A model generated the notes under the pieces. The model did not search any database and had not been told where the DNA came from. It saw nothing but the letters and a program-made list of their open reading frames with translations. The translations under genes and the position numbers were made by a program. A stretch of DNA of 6,533 nucleotides from DASYSA01 sp036003885 (lineage in GTDB: Bacteria; Acidobacteriota; Blastocatellia; UBA7656), in assembly GCA_036003885.1 (NCBI GenBank), contig DASYSA010000132.1:1-6533 (forward strand), read 5' to 3'. Shown one piece after another: positions 1 to 6,515 of this stretch (position 1 is the first letter of the stretch; the number at the start of each line of letters is the position of its first letter).

Positions 1-1564
1 AATCGGGCGGTCCGGATTGATTCCGCACAATTATCTGCGCTGTCAGACGATACTGTCCGGCAGCCAGCCCTCTAATGTCGAACCTGCTGTTGCCATCGAC
101 CTTGACCTCAGTTCCGCTCTCTGATCCCGAAACGCCGGAGGGGCGCCAGAGGGTCACGTTCAAATAGGCGCCGGGCGAGAGGTTGCCGCCCGCCAGTTTG
201 ATCGCTCCGCGAATCCCTCCCGCGAGTCGTTTGAGGATGATCCGTATGCCGCTTATCTGATCGCCCGGCTGGAGGGTCACCGCGCCTTCAGGCTCGCGCC
301 CTTCCCGAACTGCCATCTGCACCATGGGATGGTCGATCCGCGAAATCACGATGCCGGGCAAATCTTTTGGAAGTAAGAGAAGAATTCTGGTTTCTCCCGC
401 GGGTAAACCGATCACCTGGAAAACTCCTTCAGGCGAGATGGGGACGGTTCTCGACGACCCGGAGTGGCCCGACTGATCGCCTCTCGAGACGCTGCCTATA
501 GCCCATATCTGGAGTTTTGAAAACGTGTTGCGATCCACTCCCTCTCCCGCTTCAACGACTCCGCCTATTGTTGCACCTCTCTGAAGTCTCACCCTGATGT
601 CACTGACATCGCCCTCTTTGATTTCGAACTGCGCAGGTACGCAATAGCTGTTGGCGCCTTCTACTTCAGCGGAGACGTAGAAGCGGCCGGGCCCGAGGCC
701 GCTGATCTTAAAGCCCCCCTCAGCGTCACTGATCCCGACGAAGCTCCACGACGAACTGTTCTCACTGATGCGTCCATATCCGATGCGAGCGGTTGCGACC
801 GGCCGCCCGGTCTCCGCTTCAATAACACGTCCCCTGGCCTCGAAGAGGGTCTTTGGCTGCCCGAAAACGATGTCGATATCTGTGGCCTCGCTGCCGGACT
901 CCACGCGCACAATAGCGGCTTTGTTTCGATCAGGCACTCCAGGGTGGAACGTGACAGGCAGGAACTTTCGTTGCGAAAGGCCGCTGGTGTTTGCTATGTC
1001 GATCCCAGCGTGGACGATATAGCGTCCCGGCGCCAAACCGTAGATTCTGTAAACGCCACGGTCATCGGAAGCAAAAAAATAAGGACGGTAGCCCCAATCC
1101 CAGCCACCATCGTTCTCCGCTCTCACGGCTTCAACCGGGGCGCCCACCACCGGCTGATTGTCCGCGTCGAGGAGTCGACCGGTAATGACGCCTCCGGGTA
1201 CAAGCGCGATCTCGATTCCTTCAAGAGTCTGCCCGTCTGAGAGGGTTATGGGTAGGCCGCTTGAATTACCTGTGTATGCCGGCGCAAACCCGCGAATCAC
1301 ATAGCGGCCGGCTGGGATATCTGTCAGGTGGAAGCGTCCTTCAGGATCGGTCTTCGCACTCGCAACAAGCTTTGAGTTTGTATTCTGGTCAAATGTCGCA
1401 AGCATGACACTCATATCGTTCGCGGCTTGCCCGTCGATTGTGACCCGGCCCGAGATGGAGCCTAGTGTGGTCTTAACGTTGGTCTGATTCTGGCTCGTGC
1501 TTTGACACTCGCCACTCGACGCCAGGCCAATCAAGATGCACAGCCCGCCAATGACTGCTTTCAT
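1..1564 (-). CDS. Secreted carboxypeptidase-regulatory-like multidomain protein, 3' end cut by window edge (521 aa seen)
   Basis: The frame is open without a stop from the ATG at 1564 to the left edge, so the C-terminus is missing. The product starts MKAVIGGLCILIGLASSGECQS, a signal peptide without a good lipobox, cut probably near residues 17-20. At least five beta-sandwich modules follow: about 37-96 (SISGRVTIDG to PEGRFHLTDIPAGRYVIRG), 127-187 (ITGRLLDADNQPVVGAPV to SDDRGVYRIYGLAPGRYIVHA), 242-299 (ARGRVIEAETGRPVATA to AEGGFKISGLGPGRFYVSA), 332-396 (PEGVFQVIGLPAG) and 450-509 (NSRFDIRGLAAGQYRLTA). This is the CarboxypepD_reg / prealbumin-like style, typical of extracellular proteins; no peptidase domain is visible in this part. 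It matches the 594-aa neighbour in order and motifs, above all in module two, so both come from a duplication. Full-length relatives commonly end shortly after a last module, so perhaps little is missing, but a further domain cannot be excluded. Confidence 0.88.
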   Translation of the reverse strand, partial: MKAVIGGLCILIGLASSGECQSTSQNQTNVKTTLGSISGRVTIDGQAANDMSVMLATFDQNTNSKLVASAKTDPEGRFHLTDIPAGRYVIRGFAPAYTGNSSGLPITLSDGQTLEGIEIALVPGGVITGRLLDADNQPVVGAPVEAVRAENDGGWDWGYRPYFFASDDRGVYRIYGLAPGRYIVHAGIDIANTSGLSQRKFLPVTFHPGVPDRNKAAIVRVESGSEATDIDIVFGQPKTLFEARGRVIEAETGRPVATARIGYGRISENSSSWSFVGISDAEGGFKISGLGPGRFYVSAEVEGANSYCVPAQFEIKEGDVSDIRVRLQRGATIGGVVEAGEGVDRNTFSKLQIWAIGSVSRGDQSGHSGSSRTVPISPEGVFQVIGLPAGETRILLLLPKDLPGIVISRIDHPMVQMAVREGREPEGAVTLQPGDQISGIRIILKRLAGGIRGAIKLAGGNLSPGAYLNVTLWRPSGVSGSESGTEVKVDGNSRFDIRGLAAGQYRLTAQIIVRNQSGPPD

Positions 1565-1570
1565 GATTCT

Positions 1571-1575
1571 CTCCC
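1571..1575 (-). promoter_or_regulatory. Ribosome binding site of the second modular gene
   Basis: GGGAG on the minus strand stands 6 nt before the ATG at 1564, within the 34-bp spacer after the 594-aa gene. It fixes the start of this gene, whose N-terminus there reads as a signal peptide. No terminator-like structure lies in the spacer, so co-transcription of the two genes is likely. Confidence 0.55.
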
Positions 1576-1598
1576 GTAAGGAAAACGCCTCTCGCGGT

Positions 1599-3383
1599 TT
1601 ATTTGATGGTACAGGCGAGAACGCGATCCTTTACTCGGTCGCATGACTTGAGCTCTACCAGGGCATTGGCGTTCTCCGCTTGCCGCCGAAGCTCGGCCCG
1701 AGTATTGGCATCCCACCAAAGCCGCTTCAAAGCAACATAACCAACCCCGCTGATCTGTTCGGATTGAACCAACAGAAAGTAACGGCCGGGGGCGAGGTTC
1801 TTGAACGCGAAAGCCCCACTAGAAGCTACCGCGGTCTCAGCAAATCGCAGCAAGTCATCCTGGGACTGCGTATCAGCAGGAACAAGAATAACGACGATGC
1901 CGGAGGGTAGCTTTGCGCCTCGCTGGGCAGGCACTACTGATCCGCTCAAGGAGACGGCGCCCGGCGCCAGCGTGATCGCAATTCCATTGACTCGTGCTCC
2001 GTCTTTGATCTCAATCCCGTTTCGGCCAAGGTCCGCCGGCCGAGTCGTTCCAGGCTGGGGCGCGGTGATGGACCTGACATAGTAGTTGTCATTTGGGGGA
2101 TCAACTTCGATTTGGTAGTGTCCGGATTCCAATGGTTTGATAGAGACTTCGCCGCGTGCATCCGGCGTCGCCCTGCCGATTCCGGCTCCCGCAGCAAGTA
2201 TCCTGTTCAGGAGACTCGATGAGGCCTGACACTTGGCGCCGGCATCCTGACGACGCCGGCCAGTAAGATATAGAGAGATCATCGTCTCTTCCATGACCGG
2301 TTCCGGAAAACGCGAGCATGTCTTCGCAACACTGGCGGAAGACGGATCGATCGAGACTCGCCCGGAGATTCCCGCCGGCGGTCTGATTCTCAAGTCCAAT
2401 CCCGCTACGTCCGAGTCCTTCACGACGACTTGCGTCACCGGTGAGACAGCCATGAAAACTGTTCCGTTGCCCGCCAGCGCCTGGAGACAATAATCACCGT
2501 CCGCCAGCGCGTCAAACTTGAACTCTCCAGTCACCTGGTCGGTCTGTCCTTGCCCCATCGCCTCAAACTGACTGCTCGACGCCTCCCACAGCACAGCCCC
2601 AACGTAGCCCTGATCCGACTGGTTCTCGAGCGTCCTGGAGACTTTGCCGCTGATCGTGTGGGCGTGCCAGTCTCGCAATCGAATATCCAAACCGGTTTGC
2701 TCTTCGGCCGAATTGATGAACACCTCTGCGGCGGTGGCCGCACTGTTCGATGGGAAATAGGTCGGGGGTTCCTTATCGTAAGGCCGAGGTTCGCTAAGAG
2801 AACGAGATCTGGCTCCTGCTGAGATCATGTATGAGCCGGCCGGAAGACCCCAGATGCGATAGACCCCTCGGTCATCGGTTAGACCCTCAATGGGCCGGCC
2901 CGACTGCATTGACGGGCGCCCCTGGAAATCGCGCACCCTGATGGCGCGAACTGGAGATTCAATCGCCAGCTTCCCGTTGGCGTCTGTCACTTTACCGGTG
3001 ATCACGCCTCCTTTATTGGTCGAAACGCTCAGTGTAATCGAGTCGCCAGGACGGCAGGTTGCCTGAGCAGGCCAATCCAGTAGAAAAGCGCTCACGATGT
3101 AGACTCCGCGAGGAACGCTCGCGAATTCAAAACTGCCGTCGGGCGCGGCGGTCGTCTGGCGCGTCCTCGTGAATTCCGGTCTGTTCAGCTCACTGAGCCT
3201 CACCTGAGCGTTGGCGACTGGTTCTCCGGCGCTACCGATCACGAATCCGGTTATTGAGGAAGGGCGCCGGTTGTTGGTCTGTTGGGTCCCGGGTCGAGGA
3301 GATTGACGCTGGATGCCGGCGCCAGACGCCAGCACCCCGACTATGGCTATTACCACGGAAACGGCGGGCGTCAGTCGTTTCAT
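1599..3383 (-). CDS. Secreted carboxypeptidase-regulatory-like multidomain protein, 594 aa, complete
   Basis: This looks like a periplasmic or surface protein made of repeated prealbumin-like beta-sandwich modules (CarboxypepD_reg-like). No catalytic domain, TonB-receptor barrel or anchor is seen, so binding or a structural role is the reasonable guess. Residues 1-23 form a signal peptide (hydrophobic core AVSVVIAIVGVLA) with no lipobox cysteine, followed by a Q/P/R/N-rich linker. Modules open with an I(T/S)G-V strand and close with G-F/Y---L--G-Y: about 44-100 (PDGSFEF-SVPRGVYIVSA), 128-190 (TDDRGVYRIWGLPAGSYMISA), 244-303, 339-427 and 479-540 (SGAFAFKNLAPGRYFLLV). The fourth is irregular, with an insertion around 350-400. 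Six cysteines occur outside the signal peptide (110, 299, 356, 385, 581, 591), so disulfides are possible. The tail from 551 (WWDANTRAELRRQAENANALVEL) is charged and ends with two cysteines. It is a paralogue of the next gene, 34 bp away. The first-residue choice rests on the signal peptide and ribosome binding site. Confidence 0.88.
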   Translation of the reverse strand: MKRLTPAVSVVIAIVGVLASGAGIQRQSPRPGTQQTNNRRPSSITGFVIGSAGEPVANAQVRLSELNRPEFTRTRQTTAAPDGSFEFASVPRGVYIVSAFLLDWPAQATCRPGDSITLSVSTNKGGVITGKVTDANGKLAIESPVRAIRVRDFQGRPSMQSGRPIEGLTDDRGVYRIWGLPAGSYMISAGARSRSLSEPRPYDKEPPTYFPSNSAATAAEVFINSAEEQTGLDIRLRDWHAHTISGKVSRTLENQSDQGYVGAVLWEASSSQFEAMGQGQTDQVTGEFKFDALADGDYCLQALAGNGTVFMAVSPVTQVVVKDSDVAGLDLRIRPPAGISGRVSIDPSSASVAKTCSRFPEPVMEETMISLYLTGRRRQDAGAKCQASSSLLNRILAAGAGIGRATPDARGEVSIKPLESGHYQIEVDPPNDNYYVRSITAPQPGTTRPADLGRNGIEIKDGARVNGIAITLAPGAVSLSGSVVPAQRGAKLPSGIVVILVPADTQSQDDLLRFAETAVASSGAFAFKNLAPGRYFLLVQSEQISGVGYVALKRLWWDANTRAELRRQAENANALVELKSCDRVKDRVLACTIK

Positions 3384-3421
3384 CTCCGTCGTCCTCTTCC
3401 ACTAGATGAGCTTTGTACCAT
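3380..3421 (-). CDS. Candidate 13-residue leader peptide coupled to the downstream gene
   Basis: A short ORF of 13 codons plus TGA encodes MVQSSSSGRGRRR. It has a strong ribosome binding site 7 nt before its ATG, and its stop overlaps the start codon of the 594-residue protein in an ATGA junction, the classic layout for translational coupling. The run of Gly/Arg codons (GGA AGA GGA CGA CGG AGA) doubles as the purine-rich ribosome binding site of the next gene, so the peptide sequence itself may be a by-product. AGA and CGA are usually rare in GC-rich genomes and could slow ribosomes there. It could equally be chance, because such short ORFs arise easily. I do not recognise the peptide. Its frame differs from that of the downstream gene, so it is not an N-terminal extension. 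Confidence 0.35.
   Translation of the reverse strand: MVQSSSSGRGRRR
3392..3400 (-). promoter_or_regulatory. Ribosome binding site of the 594-aa gene, inside the leader ORF
   Basis: GGAAGAGGA on the minus strand ends 8 nt before the ATG at 3383 and supports that start. It is embedded in the last codons of the leader ORF, so ribosomes translating the leader would pass over it and could re-initiate at the overlapping ATGA. Confidence 0.5.
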
Positions 3422-3424
3422 GAT

Positions 3425-3437
3425 TCCTCTCCTCTCT
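3425..3437 (-). promoter_or_regulatory. Strong ribosome binding site of the 13-codon leader ORF
   Basis: The minus strand carries two overlapping Shine-Dalgarno cores, AGGAG and AGAGG, before the ATG at 3421. GGAG sits 7 nt from the start codon, an ideal distance. It is better than the site in front of the downstream 594-residue gene, and this is the main reason to take the tiny ORF seriously. Confidence 0.45.
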
Positions 3438-3444
3438 GGACTGT

Positions 3445-3469
3445 GTCCTTCGCGTCGGCGAGCCAGGAC
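3445..3469 (-). promoter_or_regulatory. Bulged hairpin upstream of the leader ORF, with competing pairing
   Basis: In the minus-strand transcript GTCCT, a GGC bulge and TCGC pair with GCGA and AGGAC around a 4-nt loop, giving 9 Watson-Crick pairs. The 3' GGAC of this stem can instead pair with a GTCC at 3438-3441, 3 nt further on, so two exclusive short structures are possible. The stem ends 23 nt before the leader ATG. No U-tract follows, so it is not an intrinsic terminator. Base pairing is read directly from the sequence; any regulatory role is inferred. Confidence 0.3.
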
Positions 3470-3555
3470 GTCATTCGCGTTACTTTCTGACGACCAGGTT
3501 CAGCCCGCACGGTGAAATCGATGAGGATGCAGGTTGCTTTAGCTCAGGTTGACTT

Positions 3556-3588
3556 GGTGCGCCTTTGGGCCTTCGTGTCCTGGTGGCA
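3556..3588 (+). repeat. T/G-rich imperfectly periodic tract, possible dispersed intergenic repeat
   Basis: The plus strand reads as consecutive 8-9-bp units of similar form: CTTTGGGC, CTTCGTGTC, CTGGTGGC, preceded by GGTGCGC. From memory, intergenic tracts of the style 'CTTTGTGTCTTCGTGTC' recur in many soil-bacterial and acidobacterial genomes, where they are often misread as small proteins with FVSWW-like sequence, as this one reads in one frame. Only one copy is visible here, so membership of a repeat family is inference. Confidence 0.35.
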
Positions 3589-3659
3589 GATCCGACTTTT
3601 CCGCATCCTGATAGAGCCGGGGCACCGAGTCAGTTTTGTGATCTCAATGCCTTCACTGT

Positions 3660-6494
3660 CTACTTCTTTTCCGGTACCAGTGTCACCTTCACGTAGTTCC
3701 TCGAGTTGAGATACGTTCTGGCTGCCTCTTGAAGCATCGCCGCGTCGATCTTCTTGTAGTAGTCCGGGATGGTCAACAGCCCGAGGGGATCTTCACCATA
3801 CTGGTACTTCTCCGTAATCTGATCGAGGATGTAGCGGTTCTGCCTGCTACTAGTCTCGTATTCTCGAAGGAGCGCTTCCTTCTCGGCGCTGACCTGCGTC
3901 TCAGTGGGTCCTTTCGTTTTGAGCAGCTCGATCTCCTGAAACACTCGCTTGACAAGATCGTCGGTGCGCTGCGGGTCGCACCCGAACTGAATAAAGACGG
4001 AGTACTCCAAATTGGGGATCTTCTGGGTACTCTGCCTTGCGGTGATGCTGTAAGCGCCTCCCAACTCCTCCCGAATCGTTTCCATCAGCCTCATTTGCAG
4101 CACCTCTGCCATTGCCCGGAGGGCCACGCGCTGCGTCTGGTCGTCCTGGAATGGCCCGCTGAACACGATCGCTGCAAGACTCTTGGGCTCGATGCCCTTC
4201 TCGACCTTCTTCTCAATGACTCCAGTAGCAGTTCGCACGCCGATGTCCTTCCACGTCTCCTTCCGATGAATGGAGGGCAGCGCGCCCAGATATCGCTCGA
4301 CGAGCGGCTTCATCGTCGCCAGATCAAAACTTCCGACGAAGACGAATGTGAAGTCGCTCGCATCGGCGAAACGGTCCTTGTAGAACGCGAGGGACTTTTC
4401 CAGATTCCATTCGTCTACAGTAGCAGCGGCCGGCAGACGCCTTCTCAGATGATTCTGGAATAGAGCATTCACGAGGGCATCGAAAAATGCATATTCTGGG
4501 ACCGCTGTCTGGTTCGCAAACATGGCCTTCATCTGTGCGGCCTGTACGCCGAACGCAGTCGAGTCGGCTCTGGGCTGCGTGAACCTGAGATAGATGAGCT
4601 GGAACATTATCTCCAGGTCTTTGCGAGAGCTGCTCCCGCTGAGCCCCTCTTCAAGCTCGCCGATAAGTGGATTCGCCGACGCGGTTTTTCCCGTCAGCAT
4701 CTTCTCCAGATCGATAGCGTTCATTTTGCCCAGGCCACTGGCCGTGATGACCTGCGTGGCCGCGCTTGCCGGGATGAAGTCCTTGTCGCTGGCGAGCGAG
4801 GTGCCCCCAGGGCTGGTTGCCCGAAACAGGATTTCATCCGCCCTGGCGGTGGTCGGCTTGAGAATGACCTTTACTCCGTTGGACAACTCCCACTCAGTGA
4901 TGCCGATGGCGTCCTTCGAGGACGTCCTGGTAATCGTGCCCGGCGCCGGGATTGAGTCCAGCAACGGCGCGCTGCCAACCGTGTCCGCGTAAGCCTTCAG
5001 ATCCTTCGCCGAAGCTGCCTTGATCACGGCCGCCAGCTTCGCCTCATCCGGGATCACCAGACCGCTCTTCTCCGGAGAGCTGACGACGACCAATCGGTTC
5101 CGATCAGGAAACCACTCCCTGGCAAGCCTGTTGACCTCATCAAGTGTGATCTGCGGCAGAAAGCGCTTGTGCAGCCCGTATTCGTCGTCGATGCTGGGCA
5201 GGGTCTCGCCTTCGAGGAAGTTTCGGATGTACTCATCGGCCCGACTTGCGGACACGCGGTTCTCCTTCTCGGCCTGCATGCTCTCGTAGGCCCTCAACAG
5301 GCGCTCTTTTTGCCGGTTCATCTCCGTTTCAGTGAACCCGAAACGCGTCACACGTTCGGCCTCGCCGAGCAACGCATCCAACCCTCGTTCGATGCCATCC
5401 TCCTTGACCACCGCGTTGAGAGTAGCCGCTTCCTTCGTCCGCACCAGGAAGATTTCGCGTCCTGCGCCGGCAAACATGAAAGGTGCGTCGGGCTTCTGCG
5501 CCAGTTCCGAAAACCGGGCGGAGAGCATGCCCGAGAACAGACGGTCAACCATCTGCTGCCGATACGCCCCAATGGATAGGACCTCGCGCGCGGGAAGGAG
5601 ATTAGTGACCGAGACGCTGGTCGTGGTCATTTCTTTGTCGGTCGTAATCGCGTAGACCGTGTTGGGATGGTCCGGGATGTCGTAGGTGGGTCGTGGCCGC
5701 GGTGCAGTCGCCGCCGGAATTGAGGCAAAGTGAGTCGTGATCAGCTTCTCAATCGCGGCCTTGTCGAAGTCGCCAACGGCGACCACGGCCATCAGATCGG
5801 GCCGATACCAGTCCGTGTAGAACTTCTTCAACCGGTCGTGCTTGAAGCCCTGGATGATCTCCGTCTTCCCGATCGGAAGCCGGTCGGCATAGCGCGATCC
5901 TTTGAACATGATCGGAAATATCTTGTCCGTCATTCGCGCGCCCGCGCCCCGTCGCAGCCGCCATTCCTCCATGATCACCCCGCGCTCTCTGTCGATTTCC
6001 GCGGGATCGAAAGTGACGTTGTGCGCCCAGTCTTCAAGAATCATCAGCGCGCGGTCCATCGTCTCAGGCTTGTCGATAGGAACCTGGAGCGTGTAGACCG
6101 TCTCGTCAAAACTCGTGTACGCGTTCAGGTCGGCTCCGAAGCGCATCCCCAGGGACTCGATGAATGAAATAATCTCGTTCTTGGGGAAGTGCCGCGTTCC
6201 ATTGAAGGCCATGTGCTCGACGAAATGGGCGAGTCCCTGCTGGTCGTCATCTTCCAGAACCGAGCCGGCCTTGACCACGAGCCGGAGTTCCGCGCGCTTT
6301 TCAGGCCTCTTGTTGGTGCGGACGTAGTAGCGCAGTCCATTCGCAAACTTGCCCACCTTGATTTGCGGATCGATGGGCATTGGCTGCGTGAGAGCCGCGG
6401 ATTGGGCCTGGCTCTTCGCGGTCTCCTGCCGCGCCGACGCCAGGCAGGTCACTGCGAGGATAACTGCGGTGAGGAGCATCAGCCGAATCGTCAT
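3660..6494 (-). CDS. Secreted M16 family zinc metalloprotease (PqqL / insulinase-like), 944 aa, complete
   Basis: This is a zinc endopeptidase of family M16 expected to cut peptides or small unfolded proteins in the periplasm. Residues 1-21 form a signal peptide (hydrophobic core LMLLTAVILAV, likely signal peptidase I cut after A19-S20-A21); there is no proper lipobox at C17. The N-terminal catalytic half holds the inverted zinc motif HxxEH as H90-F-V-E93-H94. The distal glutamates lie in ERGVIMEEW, where E177 is the expected third ligand and E170 the usual second conserved acid. The M16 C-type half-domain follows at about 205-385. A second, non-catalytic M16 pair spans about 535-885, lacks HxxEH, and has the family-typical REELGGAYS segment at 808-816. 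The length is close to E. coli PqqL (about 930 aa), so this is the single-chain form. The start at 6494 fits the signal peptide and a GGAAGGG ribosome binding site 4 nt upstream. The stop is TAG at 3660-3662. The natural substrate is unknown, and a role in PQQ synthesis should not be assumed from the family name. Confidence 0.95.
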   Translation of the reverse strand: MTIRLMLLTAVILAVTCLASARQETAKSQAQSAALTQPMPIDPQIKVGKFANGLRYYVRTNKRPEKRAELRLVVKAGSVLEDDDQQGLAHFVEHMAFNGTRHFPKNEIISFIESLGMRFGADLNAYTSFDETVYTLQVPIDKPETMDRALMILEDWAHNVTFDPAEIDRERGVIMEEWRLRRGAGARMTDKIFPIMFKGSRYADRLPIGKTEIIQGFKHDRLKKFYTDWYRPDLMAVVAVGDFDKAAIEKLITTHFASIPAATAPRPRPTYDIPDHPNTVYAITTDKEMTTTSVSVTNLLPAREVLSIGAYRQQMVDRLFSGMLSARFSELAQKPDAPFMFAGAGREIFLVRTKEAATLNAVVKEDGIERGLDALLGEAERVTRFGFTETEMNRQKERLLRAYESMQAEKENRVSASRADEYIRNFLEGETLPSIDDEYGLHKRFLPQITLDEVNRLAREWFPDRNRLVVVSSPEKSGLVIPDEAKLAAVIKAASAKDLKAYADTVGSAPLLDSIPAPGTITRTSSKDAIGITEWELSNGVKVILKPTTARADEILFRATSPGGTSLASDKDFIPASAATQVITASGLGKMNAIDLEKMLTGKTASANPLIGELEEGLSGSSSRKDLEIMFQLIYLRFTQPRADSTAFGVQAAQMKAMFANQTAVPEYAFFDALVNALFQNHLRRRLPAAATVDEWNLEKSLAFYKDRFADASDFTFVFVGSFDLATMKPLVERYLGALPSIHRKETWKDIGVRTATGVIEKKVEKGIEPKSLAAIVFSGPFQDDQTQRVALRAMAEVLQMRLMETIREELGGAYSITARQSTQKIPNLEYSVFIQFGCDPQRTDDLVKRVFQEIELLKTKGPTETQVSAEKEALLREYETSSRQNRYILDQITEKYQYGEDPLGLLTIPDYYKKIDAAMLQEAARTYLNSRNYVKVTLVPEKK

Positions 6495-6498
6495 GGTT

Positions 6499-6505
6499 CC
6501 CTTCC
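6499..6505 (-). promoter_or_regulatory. Ribosome binding site of the M16 protease
   Basis: On the minus strand GGAAGGG lies 4 nt before the ATG at 6494. This purine-rich stretch supports the chosen start, which also places a good signal peptide at the N-terminus. Its first two bases are shared with the inverted repeat immediately upstream. Confidence 0.6.
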
Positions 6506-6515
6506 AGATTTCTGG
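6504..6515. repeat. Short inverted repeat in the 5' leader of the M16 gene
   Basis: CCAGATTTCTGG has two perfect 5-bp arms (CCAGA and TCTGG) around a 2-bp centre, located 10-21 bp before the start codon and touching the ribosome binding site. A DNA operator for a dimeric regulator is possible. As RNA it could form only a weak 4-bp hairpin. A repeat this short can occur by chance. Confidence 0.3.

Larger units (their letters stand above)
3384..3659. other. 276-bp intergenic region between protease and first modular gene
   Basis: This is the only sizeable non-coding gap in the window. In the transcribed (minus) direction it holds, in order: a segment after the protease stop without a clear terminator hairpin plus U-tract; a C/A-rich tract on this strand that may be part of a dispersed repeat (3556-3588); two CAGGTTG words on the plus strand at 3530-3536 and 3545-3551, with a partial third (CAGGTT) at 3495-3500; a bulged hairpin (3445-3469); and a small ORF with its own ribosome binding site (3380-3421). 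I found no convincing sigma-70 -35/-10 pair, so a promoter for the downstream genes is possible but not shown. Open frames through it on either strand look fortuitous. Confidence 0.6.

Noticed and set aside
1499..1564. A lipoprotein signal (C20) at the start of the second modular protein, and C17 in the protease.
   Set aside because: Residues before these cysteines (S-G-E and A-V-T) do not fit the lipobox consensus, so ordinary signal peptidase I cleavage is more likely.
1..3383. The idea that the two modular proteins are carboxypeptidases.
   Set aside because: The resemblance is only to the regulatory prealbumin-like domain. No zinc-carboxypeptidase catalytic domain (HxxE...H) is visible in either protein as far as the window shows.
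3232..3510. A 92-codon minus-strand frame spanning part of the intergenic gap.
   Set aside because: It overlaps the signal peptide and first module of the 594-aa gene in another frame for about 150 bp, has no family resemblance, and competes with a well-supported gene.
3600..3659. An intrinsic terminator after the protease stop.
   Set aside because: No GC-rich stem followed by a U-run is seen in the minus-strand direction; the short complementary stretches are too small.
3512..3709. A 65-codon plus-strand frame starting at a GTG in the intergenic gap.
   Set aside because: It runs into the 3' end of the protease gene antisense, and its tryptophan-rich part is just a translation of the T/G-rich repeat-like tract. 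A non-coding explanation is better.
3729..4463. A 244-codon open frame on the plus strand, with others at 4594-4992, 5169-5579 and 5730-6167.
   Set aside because: All lie antisense within the M16 protease, whose motifs and signal peptide are unambiguous. Their translations show no domain or signal, and long antisense frames are expected opposite GC-rich coding sequence.
3660..6494. A role of the M16 protein in PQQ biosynthesis.
   Set aside because: PqqL-like naming is historical. No pqqA-E genes are present, and the signal peptide puts the enzyme outside the cytoplasm where PQQ precursor processing occurs.
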